Shown: positions 10,901-18,666, counted from the stretch's first letter. The stretch: DNA of 64,000 nucleotides from Bifidobacterium mellis (GCF_000967265.1 NZ_KQ033885.1:1097538-1161537); one strand, 5' to 3'. Notes: a model not told the origin generated them from the sequence alone. Numbers and translations are program-made.

Positions 10901-11185
10901 GAGCGCGAACAGGAGCAGCAAGACGACCAGGACGACGGCCACAACCACCGCCAGGATCCGCGAGCCCCGGGAAGGCCCGTCACTGCCCTTCCTGCGGGAA
11001 GTCAGCCGGGGATCACCTGGTCCGGGAAAGCGGAAACGAGGCGTACCGCCGCCCTCCTGGCCTGGACCCTCCCCATCGGTTTGCACGTGCAGGATGACCG
11101 GGTCGTCTTCATTGCGACGCCGGCCTGGTCCTCCTGGACCGCCCTCAGGGTCGAACATGGAACCGAAGAAATCGAAGAATGACAT
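7985..11185 (-). CDS. UPF0182 family large membrane protein
   Basis: This encodes 1066 residues. The N-terminal part (about 1-330) carries a Gly/Arg-rich cytoplasmic tail and about seven hydrophobic segments; the rest is a large, presumably extracytoplasmic domain with conserved COG1615/UPF0182 stretches such as FWPALVQRFRVNPNAQEMES, HYEPRIYFSP and RMPESLFKVQRQLLSQYHV-like sequence (here MRYPESLFKVQR). The last 80 residues form a Ser/Asp/Lys linker and a short helical repeat (ALKKGDFSAYGEAQNRL). The family is widespread in Actinobacteria and has no established function. A four-base overlap joins it to the acetyltransferase gene downstream. Confidence 0.93.
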   Translation of the reverse strand: MSFFDFFGSMFDPEGGPGGPGRRRNEDDPVILHVQTDGEGPGQEGGGTPRFRFPGPGDPRLTSRRKGSDGPSRGSRILAVVVAVVLVVLLLLFALSRFITDVMWFSQLGAAQIVWTQLGIKVGLWLAYALLLAAVTLLSAVLAIRSRPDSPDGSTIRVKGDLIEVGKGVSSSRALKVAVVVSLIVGVFFGFQFNADWKQVLLLFNAQSFGVRDPQFGLDNGFYVFILPGLQLLVSSLLMMLLAATVFSLVTNFLMGGIRLTMPVHGRGILEMTRPARRQVAVWLVLFMLVWAGDTALGVFGRLTEEGDRITGASYTSVKAAIPVTLIMSVVMALLGIILAVWILCSHTLEPGRVHAGSLGSAVKQWRVPVLAVAVTIVLSLLLTVFWPALVQRFRVNPNAQEMESAYIQRNIAATTKAYGLDKLKTEAYDATTEVQSGALSRDAETTAQIRLLDPQVVSPTFRQLQQSKQYYTFEDTLAVDKYDIDGVSQDTVIGARELDLEGNDNRNWVNDHTVFTHGYGIVAAYGNKVTPDGQPEFFEQDIPTKGKLTESQHYEPRIYFSPNAPEYSIVGAPQGSSGWEFDYPTGSKGATNTFKGNGGPSVGNFLARVLYAIRFGSDQILFSDRVTPDSQILYNRSPKERVAQIAPYLTLDGRVYPAVVDGRVKWIVDGYTTSDAYPYSQKVDLGPITQDTTTLSSEAVKGLGSQKANYIRNSVKATVDAYDGSVDLYAWDAKDPVLKAWQKVFPGQFKPLSSISGDLMSHMRYPESLFKVQRQLLSQYHVNSASQFFSGEDFWQTPVDPTGSSKEQTAGIKQPPYYLTLQTPGTDRPAFSLTSTFIPAGTSTREILTGFLSVDSDAGSTKGVIGPDYGTIRLMELPKNSNVPGPGQAQNNFNSDAAVSTELNLLQSGSTKVKRGNLLTLPIGGGLIYIQPVYVQSSGATSFPLLKRVLVAFGDKVSSSATLDAALDKTFQGNSGASAGDADNTGRTNSDKAPDSDKAPDKTDGSGGASATGGQALKQALDKANQAMSDGDAALKKGDFSAYGEAQNRLREALKEASDQEGGNK

Positions 11186-11194
11186 GTACCTAGC

Positions 11195-12358
11195 CTACAT
11201 GAGACGGCGGTCTTGAATGGCTTGCCGGTAGACCTCCTCCACCTGATCGGCCACGGTGGTCACGTCGTAGCGGTCCAGGAGCGCAAGCTGGTCATGGCGC
11301 ACGTTCCGCCTCCAGGAAGCGTCCCCCAGAGCCTGGGCAACTCGCCGGGACAGCAGTTCGGGGGTGTTGGGCGAGTCGACGGGCACCAGAGCCCGCTCAT
11401 CGCCCATCAGGGTGGACCGGTAGCCTGGATTGTCCCCGGCCAGCACCGGAGCCGTGCCCGAGGCGATGGCCTCCAGCAGGACGATGCCGAAGGACTCACC
11501 CCCGGTGGAGGGAAAGACGGTCAGGTCTGAGGAGGCCAGCAGGGCGGGCTTGTCCTTCTCGTCCACAAAGCCGGGGAAGGCCACCGGGGTGCGCAGGACA
11601 GCGGCCTTCCGACGGCAGTCCTCCAGCAGCGGCCCCTTGCCGGCCATGGTCACATGCAGGCCCTCAGGCAGAATGCCGTCCCGCTCCCCCGCCTGGAGGG
11701 CCGAAAGCAGGATCCCAGCCCCTTTGCGGGCCACGAACCGTCCCAGAAAGACCAGATGCGGCCCCTGGCCGTGCAGACGCGCCACCTCCTGGTCTCCGGC
11801 GGCTTCTCGGGCCCGGCGCAGGGCAGCCACATCCACGGGATTGGCCACCACCCTGCTGGGCACACCGGCAGTCCGCCGGGCATAGCCGGCCGCCACAGGC
11901 GAGACCGCGATGACCCTGTCGATGCGCCTATGGGTCCTGCGGTTGATCATCCCCAGCAACCGGCCACCCAAGAGCTGCAGGCTTCCCGTGGGGGCGATGT
12001 GGTAGGTGGCCACCAGGGCCGTTGTCGGATCTGCGGCCCGGATGACACGCCCGGCCAGGAAGGGGCTGTAGGGTGCCTGAACATGCAGCAGGTCGAAGTG
12101 CCCGGCCTCCAGGACCCGGCGGATGGGCGCCTTGGGCGCAGGCAGCGGTATGCGCATCCTGTTGCCGTTGAAGGAGACCATGACGTTACGGGATAGGGAG
12201 TGAACCCCGTCAACCGGCGGATGGGCGGTCTGCCCGACCAGGTACTGGACCCTATGGCCCCGCCTGCCCAGCTCCCGTCCCAGGGTCAGAATGTGCTGCT
12301 GAACCCCGTCAAACACATCCAGGGTGTCATCGAAGACGAACCCGATGTTGAGCGTCAC
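11195..12358 (-). CDS. GT4 family glycosyltransferase (PimB/C-like)
   Basis: This encodes 387 residues with two Rossmann-like GT-B domains. The N-terminal acceptor domain starts IGFVFDDTLDVFDGVQQHI. The C-terminal nucleotide-sugar domain contains LVFLGRFVARKGAGILL and the GT4 E-x7-E signature in FPSTGGESFGIVLLEAIASG. Relatives in Actinobacteria transfer mannose or other sugars to phosphatidyl-inositol or other lipid acceptors at the inner face of the membrane; the donor and acceptor here are not known. The start is GTG at 12358, which overlaps the TGA of the upstream oxidoreductase gene (GTGA). UPF0182 follows it after 10 bases in the other direction of the operon. Confidence 0.88.
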   Translation of the reverse strand: MTLNIGFVFDDTLDVFDGVQQHILTLGRELGRRGHRVQYLVGQTAHPPVDGVHSLSRNVMVSFNGNRMRIPLPAPKAPIRRVLEAGHFDLLHVQAPYSPFLAGRVIRAADPTTALVATYHIAPTGSLQLLGGRLLGMINRRTHRRIDRVIAVSPVAAGYARRTAGVPSRVVANPVDVAALRRAREAAGDQEVARLHGQGPHLVFLGRFVARKGAGILLSALQAGERDGILPEGLHVTMAGKGPLLEDCRRKAAVLRTPVAFPGFVDEKDKPALLASSDLTVFPSTGGESFGIVLLEAIASGTAPVLAGDNPGYRSTLMGDERALVPVDSPNTPELLSRRVAQALGDASWRRNVRHDQLALLDRYDVTTVADQVEEVYRQAIQDRRLM

Positions 12359-12987
12359 TGAGCGTCCTGGCCTGCTCCGGGCTCGGTCCCTGCAGCCAGC
12401 TGACGACCCTTCAAGGCCAAGGCCACCAGGTGCCGGTCGGCGGCCTCCCGCGCCTGCTGCTCGTCGTTGCCCGAGTCCAGCTTATCCACATAGATGGTCT
12501 CCACCTGGGCGACCTGGCAGTACTTGAGGAAGGTCTGTCTGCGCAGCTGATTGTCCAGGGCCTCACCGACGCCGCTGGACTGGTACCATTCCTTTTCCCC
12601 GCCGGTCAGCATGATCAGCTCCACCCGGCGCCCGGCCAGGGCCCCCGGGGTTCCGTCAGCGTGGTAGGCGAAGCCCCGGCAGATGACCCGGTCGATGAAG
12701 CCCTTCATGATGGCCGGCATGCTGTACCAGTAGACGGGGAAGACCAGGGCCAGCACGTCCGCATCCTTGATGCGCTCCTGCATGGCCTGGGCATCCTCGG
12801 GCATGGGTCCCTGGCCCAGGTAGTGGGTCCTGTCCTCCATGCCGAAGACGGGATTGAACCCCTCGGCGCAAAGGTCGATCAACTCGGTGCGAGCCCCGCC
12901 CTCGGCCGCCCCGTCCAGCAGGGCATTGCCCGCCGCATCGGTCAGGCTCTTGGGTTCGGGGTTGGCCGTGACTGCCACGATCTTCAT
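12355..12987 (-). CDS. NAD(P)H-dependent oxidoreductase, flavodoxin-like fold
   Basis: This encodes 210 residues starting MKIVAVTANPEPKSLTDA. The start was chosen because AAGGAG sits a normal distance upstream; an ATG 24 bases earlier lacks a site. The protein belongs to the NQO1/MdaB-like flavodoxin_2 family: the FMN phosphate loop is NPEPKSLT, and the conserved segment ADVLALVFPVYWYSMPAIMK and WFxxPxxxKGFIDRV-type region (here MPAIMKGFIDRVICRGFAY) shape the flavin and quinone site. It probably reduces quinones or other small acceptors at the expense of NAD(P)H. It is the first gene of a unit with the GT4 gene. Confidence 0.87.
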   Translation of the reverse strand: MKIVAVTANPEPKSLTDAAGNALLDGAAEGGARTELIDLCAEGFNPVFGMEDRTHYLGQGPMPEDAQAMQERIKDADVLALVFPVYWYSMPAIMKGFIDRVICRGFAYHADGTPGALAGRRVELIMLTGGEKEWYQSSGVGEALDNQLRRQTFLKYCQVAQVETIYVDKLDSGNDEQQAREAADRHLVALALKGRQLAAGTEPGAGQDAQ

Positions 12988-13090
12988 GGGGATTCGCTCC
13001 TTACATTCCATTTCGCGCCTGCACCGACTGCGTGCAGACCCTTGTCATTGTCAGTCCTGGCAAGGACGGCAACACTGGTTCGGCAAATGC

Positions 13091-13119
13091 TTGACACTGC
13101 TCCTGGGCCCATCTATGTT
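13091..13119 (+). promoter_or_regulatory. Sigma-70 type promoter for the M-box/ABC transporter unit
   Basis: TTGACA at 13091-13096 and TATGTT at 13114-13119 are separated by 17 bases, an almost consensus housekeeping promoter. Transcription would begin near 13125, exactly at the 5' boundary of the predicted riboswitch aptamer, which supports both calls. Confidence 0.75.
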
Positions 13120-13120
13120 A

Positions 13121-13275
13121 TTGGGTGGTCGGTAGGTGAAGCTACCGCATGGACAAGGCATGCTGCCGCAAAGTGGTGGAGACACCCCGCGCAGGTCAAC
13201 AGTCCCCGTCGGATCAAGGCAGGGACTAATGCAGGGCCAAATACCATGCGAAGCCGAAGCTTGAACGATGACAAT
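13121..13275 (+). ncRNA. M-box (ykoK leader) riboswitch
   Basis: The leader reads GGTAGGTGAAGCTACC (13131-13146), then CATGCTGCCGCAAAG (13159-13173), GGAGACACC, GGTCAACAG (13193-13201) and ACTAATGCAG (13225-13234). These blocks match, in order and spacing, the conserved blocks of the Mg2+-sensing M-box aptamer (GUUAGGUGAGGCUCC, GCUGCUGCCCAAA, GGUCAACAG, UUUAAUGCAG in the Bacillus mgtE leader, from memory). TGGTCG at 13126 can close the structure with CGATGA at 13266-13271. Downstream, GGTCGGC (13276-13282) and GCCGATC (13288-13294) form a hairpin before the ribosome site, a plausible expression platform. Regulation by Mg2+ or another divalent ion is inferred from the family. Confidence 0.83.
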
Positions 13276-13352
13276 GGTCGGCTCATGGCCGATCGCCACG
13301 CCGTCTTCGAGGCTGCCGACAGGGATGTTCCGCACCTTGGAGGGAGGCCATC

Positions 13353-15116
13353 GTGAATACTGTCGCACTGCCAGGAATGCTCCGTTCTCCACTGAACGAC
13401 GACCGCAGCCAGGCATCGCGCTCCACCCGCATATGGACGGGCCTGGCCGTAGCCATTGGCGCCCTGGTCCTGCTGGGGGCCCTGGCCTATCTGCTGCCGG
13501 CCCTGGGCGCGCCCATAGGCCCCGCCGGCGTACCCTCGCACGTCTCCACCGACCCGTCCAACCTGCCCTACTACGCGCTGCGCTCCCTCTTCCGCATGTT
13601 CACGGCCCTGATCATCTCCCTGGTCTTCGCCTTCCTCTACGGACTGGCCGCCGCGCGCTCCCGCCGCCTGGGCGCCGTGCTCATCCCCCTGCTGGACATT
13701 CTGCAGTCGGTGCCCGTCCTGGGCTTCCTGTCGGCCACCATCTCCATCTGGCTGGTCCTTTTCCCCGGGTCCATCATGGGCGTGGAGGCGGCCTCCATCT
13801 TCGCCATCTTCACCAGCCAGGCCTGGAACATGGCCTTCTCCTTCTATAACTCCCTGACCAGTGAGCCCGCCGACCTGGACGAGGCGGTGAGGCTGATGCG
13901 CCTGACCCGCTGGCAGCGCTTCTGGAAGCTGGACGTGCCCAACTCCATGATCCCCCTGCTCTGGAACTGCATGATGAGCATGGGCGGCGGCTGGTTCTTC
14001 CTGACCGCCTCCGAGATGATCTCGGTCAACAACAGGACCCTGGCCCTGCCCGGCATCGGCTCCTTCGTGGAGGAGGCCACCGCCGAGCAGGACCTGGGCA
14101 AGGTGGGCCTGGCCATCCTGACCATGATTGTGGTGGTCCTATTGATTGACTTCCTGCTCTGGAAGCCGCTGACCGCCTGGGCCGAGAAGTTCCGCTACAC
14201 CAGCAGCCAGTCCACTGAGCCCCGACGCAGCCTGGTGCTGACGGTCATCCGCCTGTCCGGGGTCAAGGACCTCTTGGGCCTGGTGGGCCACCCCCTGGCC
14301 GACCTGCTGGACCGGATCACCCGCCCCCTGGGCCGCACCGGGGCGCGCTGGAGCCGTGGCGGCGGACGCAGACGGGCCAGCGACCTGGTCTGGTGGGCCT
14401 GCCTGGCCCTGATCGGCCTGTGGGGTCTCTGGCAGCTGGACCGCCTGGTCATCCGCCCGCTGGGGCTGGGCGAGGTCGGCCACGTCTTCCAGCTGGGCCT
14501 GCTGACCTTCCTGCGGGTGCTGATCCTGATGGTGGTCTGCACCATCGTCTGGGTGCCCATCGGCGCCCTGATCGGCATGAATCCGCGCATCTCCCGCTAC
14601 CTGCAGCCCCTGGTGCAGATCCTGGCCTCCTTCCCGGCCAACTTCATCTTCCCCTTCGTCACCATGGTCTTCATCATCTGGCGGATCGACATCAACTGGG
14701 GCAGCATCCTGCTCATGGCCCTGGGCACCCAGTGGTACATCCTCTTCAACGTCATCGCCGGGGCCTCGGCCATCCCCGACGACCTGCTGGAGATGTCGCG
14801 CAGCCTGGGCCAGAACCGCTGGCAACGATGGAAGACCCTGATCCTGCCGGCCCTGTTCGGCTCCTGGTGCACCGGCGGCATCACAGCGGCCGGCGGGGCC
14901 TGGAACGCCTCCATCGTCTCCGAGGTGGTCTCCTACGGCAAAACCGAACTGACGGCCAAGGGCCTGGGTGCCTACATCGCCCAGGTGACCGCCACCGGAG
15001 ACACCCCCCGCATCATCCTGGGGGTGGCCGTCATGAGCATCTTCGTGGTCCTGGCCGACCGGTTCTTCTGGTCTCCCCTGCAATCACTGGCACAACGGCG
15101 CTATTCCCTGACATGA
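13353..15116 (+). CDS. ABC transporter permease, two fused BPD_transp_1 domains (NitT/TauT-like)
   Basis: This encodes 587 residues from a GTG start with GGAGGGAGG just upstream. The protein is two permease domains in tandem, each with about five or six membrane segments and an EAA coupling loop: first DEAVRLMRLTRWQRFWKLDV (about residues 174-193), second LLEMSRSLGQNRWQRWKTLI (about 478-497). The sequence resembles permeases annotated for nitrate, sulfonate or taurine uptake, but those work with a lipoprotein binding protein, and none is encoded here. The gene lies directly behind an M-box riboswitch, so a divalent metal ion is a better substrate guess than an oxyanion. The ATPase gene follows after 20 bases. 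Confidence 0.87.
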   Translation: MNTVALPGMLRSPLNDDRSQASRSTRIWTGLAVAIGALVLLGALAYLLPALGAPIGPAGVPSHVSTDPSNLPYYALRSLFRMFTALIISLVFAFLYGLAAARSRRLGAVLIPLLDILQSVPVLGFLSATISIWLVLFPGSIMGVEAASIFAIFTSQAWNMAFSFYNSLTSEPADLDEAVRLMRLTRWQRFWKLDVPNSMIPLLWNCMMSMGGGWFFLTASEMISVNNRTLALPGIGSFVEEATAEQDLGKVGLAILTMIVVVLLIDFLLWKPLTAWAEKFRYTSSQSTEPRRSLVLTVIRLSGVKDLLGLVGHPLADLLDRITRPLGRTGARWSRGGGRRRASDLVWWACLALIGLWGLWQLDRLVIRPLGLGEVGHVFQLGLLTFLRVLILMVVCTIVWVPIGALIGMNPRISRYLQPLVQILASFPANFIFPFVTMVFIIWRIDINWGSILLMALGTQWYILFNVIAGASAIPDDLLEMSRSLGQNRWQRWKTLILPALFGSWCTGGITAAGGAWNASIVSEVVSYGKTELTAKGLGAYIAQVTATGDTPRIILGVAVMSIFVVLADRFFWSPLQSLAQRRYSLT

Positions 15117-15136
15117 GAAGTCTGAGAGGTTCGACA

Positions 15137-16489
15137 ATGACCAAGATCAATTCCAACGGGATCATCACGGCCGAGCACGTGACCAAGACCTACCAGTCCG
15201 ACAAGGGCGCGGAGCTGACCGTCCTGGACAACATCGACTTCACCCTGCACGAGGGCGAGGTGGTAGCCATCCTGGGCCGCTCAGGCGCCGGCAAGTCCAC
15301 CCTGCTGCGCATCCTGGCCGGTCTGGTCCCGGCCAGCAAGGGCAGCGTCGAATACCGGGGCAAGCAACTGGACGGACCCAACCCCGGCGTGGCCCTGGTC
15401 TTTCAGAGCTTCGCCCTGATGCCCTGGCTGACCGTCAAGGACAACGTCGAGCTGGGCCTGCAGGCCCGTGGCGTGCCCAAGAAGGAGCGCGAGAAACTCT
15501 CCCTGGCCGCCATCGACGCCATCGGCCTGGACGGCTTCGAAAGCGCCTACCCCAAGGAGCTCTCCGGCGGCATGCGCCAGCGCGTGGGCATCGCCCGTGC
15601 CCTGGTCCTCAAGCCGGACGCCCTCTTCATGGACGAGCCCTTCTCGGCCCTGGACGTGCTGACTGCCGAAAACCTTCGCCAGGAGGTCCTCAAGGTCTGG
15701 TCCGAGGAGGCGGGCAGCGTCAAATCGGTCCTGATCGTCACCCACAACATCGAGGAGGCCGTGGAGATGGCCGACCGGGTCCTGGTCCTGGACTCGCATC
15801 CCGGCCGGGTCATCGCCGACGTGCCCATCAACCTGGACAGGCCTCGGGACAAGCAGTCCGACCTCTTCCAGTCCTGCGTGGACTACCTCTATTCCATCCT
15901 GACCGGCCAGCGCGACAGCGAGGACATCCGCCGCCGTCTGCAGACCAAGGTGCGCAACCGTCAGGCTGTGCGGGATTCGGTCCGGGACGAGGAGACCGCC
16001 GAGCGCAACCTGCCCGACGCCACCCCCGGCGGCCTGGCCGGTCTGGCCGATGTCATGGTCAACCAGCCCAACGGCATGGATCTGGCCGACCTGGCCGCCA
16101 AGCTCTCCTTCGAGGTGGACGACCTCTTCCCCCTGATCGATGCCGGGCTCATGCTGGGCATCTTCCAGGCGGACAACGGACACGTCAGGCTGACCGACCA
16201 GGGCCGTGCCTGGCACGACGCGGACATCCTGGAGAGCAAGGAGATGTTCTCACACATGCTGATGGATCACGTTCCGCTGATCCGCATCATCGACCGGGCC
16301 TTGAAGAACAGCGACGACAAGAGCCTGCACGGCTCCCTGATCCTGGACCTGCTGCGGGCTCACCACTCGGACAAGGAGGCCGTCCAGCAGTTCGACACCG
16401 CCATCACCTGGGGCCGCTACGGCGAGCTCTTCGACTACGACGCCGACGACGACCGGCTGACCCTGGACCCGGAGAACCACACCGAGTGA
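15137..16489 (+). CDS. ABC transporter ATP-binding protein with AAA-associated C-terminal domain
   Basis: This encodes 450 residues. The start at 15137 (MTKINSNGIITAEHVTKTYQ) follows GAGAGG; an ATG at 15113 overlapping the permease stop is an alternative. Residues about 1-250 are the nucleotide-binding domain: Walker A GRSGAGKST, signature LSGGMRQRVGIARAL, Walker B ALFMDEPFSALD, and the switch histidine in LIVTHNIEEAVEMAD. Residues about 310-450 match the AAA-associated C-terminal domain found on some NitT/TauT-type ATPases; it is probably a regulatory or ligand-sensing module. With the fused permease it forms a complete membrane transporter core, but no substrate-binding gene is adjacent. 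Confidence 0.9.
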   Translation: MTKINSNGIITAEHVTKTYQSDKGAELTVLDNIDFTLHEGEVVAILGRSGAGKSTLLRILAGLVPASKGSVEYRGKQLDGPNPGVALVFQSFALMPWLTVKDNVELGLQARGVPKKEREKLSLAAIDAIGLDGFESAYPKELSGGMRQRVGIARALVLKPDALFMDEPFSALDVLTAENLRQEVLKVWSEEAGSVKSVLIVTHNIEEAVEMADRVLVLDSHPGRVIADVPINLDRPRDKQSDLFQSCVDYLYSILTGQRDSEDIRRRLQTKVRNRQAVRDSVRDEETAERNLPDATPGGLAGLADVMVNQPNGMDLADLAAKLSFEVDDLFPLIDAGLMLGIFQADNGHVRLTDQGRAWHDADILESKEMFSHMLMDHVPLIRIIDRALKNSDDKSLHGSLILDLLRAHHSDKEAVQQFDTAITWGRYGELFDYDADDDRLTLDPENHTE

Positions 16490-16535
16490 GCAGCTGGGGC
16501 AGTCACGGTCCCCTTCCGCTCCTAGGATGGGTTTC

Positions 16536-16633
16536 GGGCGATGGAACCCGCCCGGGGCTTGAGCCCCGAACCGCAAACTGCTGACAGTTCCTGCACCATG
16601 ATTCGACGACCCCGTCTGCGGGCCGGGTGCAGG
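16536..16633 (+). ncRNA. Fluoride (crcB) riboswitch with expression platform
   Basis: The aptamer spans 16536-16597. GGGCGATGGAACCCGCCC (16536-16553) is the conserved first stem and GAUGG element, followed by a variable hairpin (GGGGC / GCCCC), then ACCGC and CTGACAGTTCCTGC. GGAAC at 16543-16547 can form the pseudoknot with GTTCC at 16587-16591. CCTGCACC (16590-16597) is perfectly complementary to GGTGCAGG (16626-16633), so ligand-free RNA could form an alternative hairpin that destroys the aptamer. Two crcB genes follow, the expected target. Confidence 0.85.
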
Positions 16634-16689
16634 CGCATGCCATTCAGCCCGACCCTGCGGACGCTGATCCGTCGGGAACCGAGCCTCCA

Positions 16690-17127
16690 ATGACCAAACC
16701 CCCTGCCGGACCTGACATAGCCACGGCCCTGGTGGTGATGCTGGGCGGAACCCTGGGCACCGGCTGCCGGTACGCCTTGAGCCTGCTGCCGGGCCAGAGT
16801 GGTCCGCTGCATCCGGGAACCCTCCTGGCCAACCTGATCGCCTGCGCAGGCTACGCCCTGCTGACCGCCTTCCTGGCCGGACTGCCCAAAAGCGCACACG
16901 CGCGCCGAAGGCAGCTGACCAACAAGGGTCTGGGCATGGGCCTGTGCGGAGGACTGTCGACCATGTCCACGCTCTCGCTGGAACTGGTCCAAGGCCTGTC
17001 GGGCGGCCAAGTCTGGGCAACCCTTGCATACCTGCTGGTCTCCTTTGCCGGAGGCCTGATGGCCTCCTGGGCCATGGCAGCGCTGGGAGCGCGTTTGGCA
17101 GCACGCATCCAGGCGGGTGCGCGATGA
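16690..17127 (+). CDS. crcB: Fluoride channel CrcB/Fluc, subunit 1
   Basis: This encodes 145 residues with four hydrophobic segments. The start ATG at 16690 begins MTKPPAGPDIATALVVMLGG; upstream in-frame sequence is inside the riboswitch platform. Motifs typical of the family are GGTLGTGCRYALS, NLIACAGYALLTAFL and GLCGGLSTMSTLSLE, the last holding the Phe-box/TLS region near the channel lining. Fluc channels are dual-topology dimers that let F- leave the cytosol. Actinobacteria and Firmicutes often use two different genes for a heterodimer, as here. It overlaps the second gene by four bases (ATGA). Confidence 0.92.
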   Translation: MTKPPAGPDIATALVVMLGGTLGTGCRYALSLLPGQSGPLHPGTLLANLIACAGYALLTAFLAGLPKSAHARRRQLTNKGLGMGLCGGLSTMSTLSLELVQGLSGGQVWATLAYLLVSFAGGLMASWAMAALGARLAARIQAGAR

Positions 17128-17504
17128 CCATTACGTTTACGTTGTTGATTTGCCTGTGCGGCGGCCTGGGTGCCGGACTGCGCTACCTGCTGGATACCCT
17201 GGTCAAAGCCCGCTGGCAGGTGGACCTGCCCCTGTCGACCATGATCATCAACCTGCTGGCCGGATTGGGCGCAGGACTGGTGGCCGCCCTTGCCACCTTC
17301 CACGGACTGCCTAACTGGGGACGGCTGCTGCTGACCACAGGACTGCTGGGTGGCTTCTCCACCTTCTCGACAGCAGTCAACGAAGTGCTAGCCCTGGCCC
17401 GGCAGAGACGGCATCTGGCAGCCCTGGGCTATCTATCGGCATCGATCTTCCTGCCACCACTGCTGACGGCCCTTGGTTTCATGCTGGCCGGACCGGGCAT
17501 GTAG
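17124..17504 (+). CDS. crcB: Fluoride channel CrcB/Fluc, subunit 2
   Basis: This encodes 126 residues, starting at the ATG that overlaps the previous stop codon. It has four membrane segments and the family motifs GGLGAGLRYLLDTLV, STMIINLLAGLGAGLVA and TGLLGGFSTFSTAVNEV. It is about 20 residues shorter than subunit 1 and differs enough that an obligate heterodimer is likely. Translation should be coupled to the first gene, giving equal amounts of both subunits under control of the upstream fluoride riboswitch. Confidence 0.93.
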   Translation: MTITFTLLICLCGGLGAGLRYLLDTLVKARWQVDLPLSTMIINLLAGLGAGLVAALATFHGLPNWGRLLLTTGLLGGFSTFSTAVNEVLALARQRRHLAALGYLSASIFLPPLLTALGFMLAGPGM

Positions 17505-17537
17505 CAGATCCAGCCAGCAATCAAGGAGCTGCGGAAC

Positions 17538-18545
17538 CTAGGCGCGAACCGGTTCCGGGCGACCCTGGGCGGAGTCTGCGGCAATCCCCAGCCGGTCGTC
17601 ATGACGACGCCACCAGGCGGACAGCACCGAGCCGGAAATGTTGTGCCAGACGCTGAAGAAGGTGGAGGGTATGGCCACGATCGGGTCAGCGGCGAAGGCC
17701 TGCAGGGCCAGGGTCGCGCCCAGTCCGGAATCCTGCATGCCCACCTCGAAGGTGATGGCCTTCTGCTGGGCGTAGCGGAACCCTTTGGGGTAGATACGGT
17801 ACATGAGCCGGCTGAAGAGGAAGCCCAGCCCGTACCCGCACAGGTTGTGGAGCATGACCACCGGCAGGACCAGGGCGGTGGCGGCGGTGAAGAGCTTGGC
17901 GTGGTTGACCGAGACCACCACACCGATGATGACCAGGATGGCAATTTGCGAGACGGCCGGCAGGGCCGCGGTCACCTTCTGTACCTTCTCCTTGAAGATG
18001 GCGTGGACGGCCAGGCCCAGGGCGATGGGGATCAGCACCACCTCAAGGGCGGTCAGGAAGAGCTGCTTGGTGGGGATGGCCACATACTGGCTGGCCAGCA
18101 GGTTCATCAGCATGGGGATCATGAAGGGCGCGCACAGGGTGGAAAGCAGTCCTATTGATACGTCCAGGGCCACATCGCCACGCGACAGGTAGGACATGAC
18201 GTTGGAGGAGGTCCCCGAGGGGCAGCAGCCCACCAGGATGACTCCCACGGCGATCATGCCGTCCAGCCGGAAGATGCGGCAGAGCAGCACGGCCAGCAGG
18301 GGCATGATCAGGTAATGGGCTATGGTGCCGACGATAACCATGAGCGGCATCTTGACGATTCGCTTGAAGTCGTCCAGGCTCAGGGTCAGTCCCATGCCGA
18401 AGAGAATAATGCTCAGGAAGTAGTTGGTGTAGCTACGGGCCCAAATGCTAATCTGCGGGACAAAGAAGTTGATGGCGGCCCACGCTAGGACCACCAGAAT
18501 GAACCACTTAGTCAACCAGTCACTGAACCGCTGCACCTTTTGCAT
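17538..18545 (-). CDS. Bile acid:sodium symporter family (BASS) transporter
   Basis: This encodes 335 residues with about nine or ten membrane segments. Family features include LSIILFGMGLTLSLDDFKRI (about residues 43-62), the crossover region VGCCPSGTSSNVMSYLSRGDVALDVS, and EVGMQDSGLGATLALQAF near the C-terminus. Closest known relatives (YocS/PanS type) move organic anions such as pantoate or keto acids with sodium rather than bile acids; the substrate here is unknown. The last 30 residues are hydrophilic. It converges with crcB, from which it is separated by 33 bases. Confidence 0.88.
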   Translation of the reverse strand: MQKVQRFSDWLTKWFILVVLAWAAINFFVPQISIWARSYTNYFLSIILFGMGLTLSLDDFKRIVKMPLMVIVGTIAHYLIMPLLAVLLCRIFRLDGMIAVGVILVGCCPSGTSSNVMSYLSRGDVALDVSIGLLSTLCAPFMIPMLMNLLASQYVAIPTKQLFLTALEVVLIPIALGLAVHAIFKEKVQKVTAALPAVSQIAILVIIGVVVSVNHAKLFTAATALVLPVVMLHNLCGYGLGFLFSRLMYRIYPKGFRYAQQKAITFEVGMQDSGLGATLALQAFAADPIVAIPSTFFSVWHNISGSVLSAWWRRHDDRLGIAADSAQGRPEPVRA

Positions 18546-18607
18546 GATTCCTGACCACTTCCTCTCGATAGTTCTCTCTGTGGTAGAGCAAAGTTAGAAA
18601 ACCGAGG

Positions 18608-18621
18608 GCAGGCACGCCTGC
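18608..18621. promoter_or_regulatory. Short inverted repeat upstream of the BASS gene
   Basis: GCAGGC and GCCTGC are separated by two bases between the end of the L,D-transpeptidase gene and the start of the BASS gene. It has no T-run. It could be a weak terminator stem or an operator. Confidence 0.3.
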
Positions 18622-18666
18622 TAATGGTCACATTTTGGACGAGGCCGTTCCGGCTCCGACTGGAAT

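Noticed and set aside
13121-13275. A yybP-ykoY (manganese) riboswitch instead of an M-box
   Set aside because: The blocks GGTAGGTGAAGCTACC, GCTGCCGCAAAG, GGTCAACAG and ACTAATGCAG are those of the M-box, in order; the short yybP-ykoY signature is not seen.
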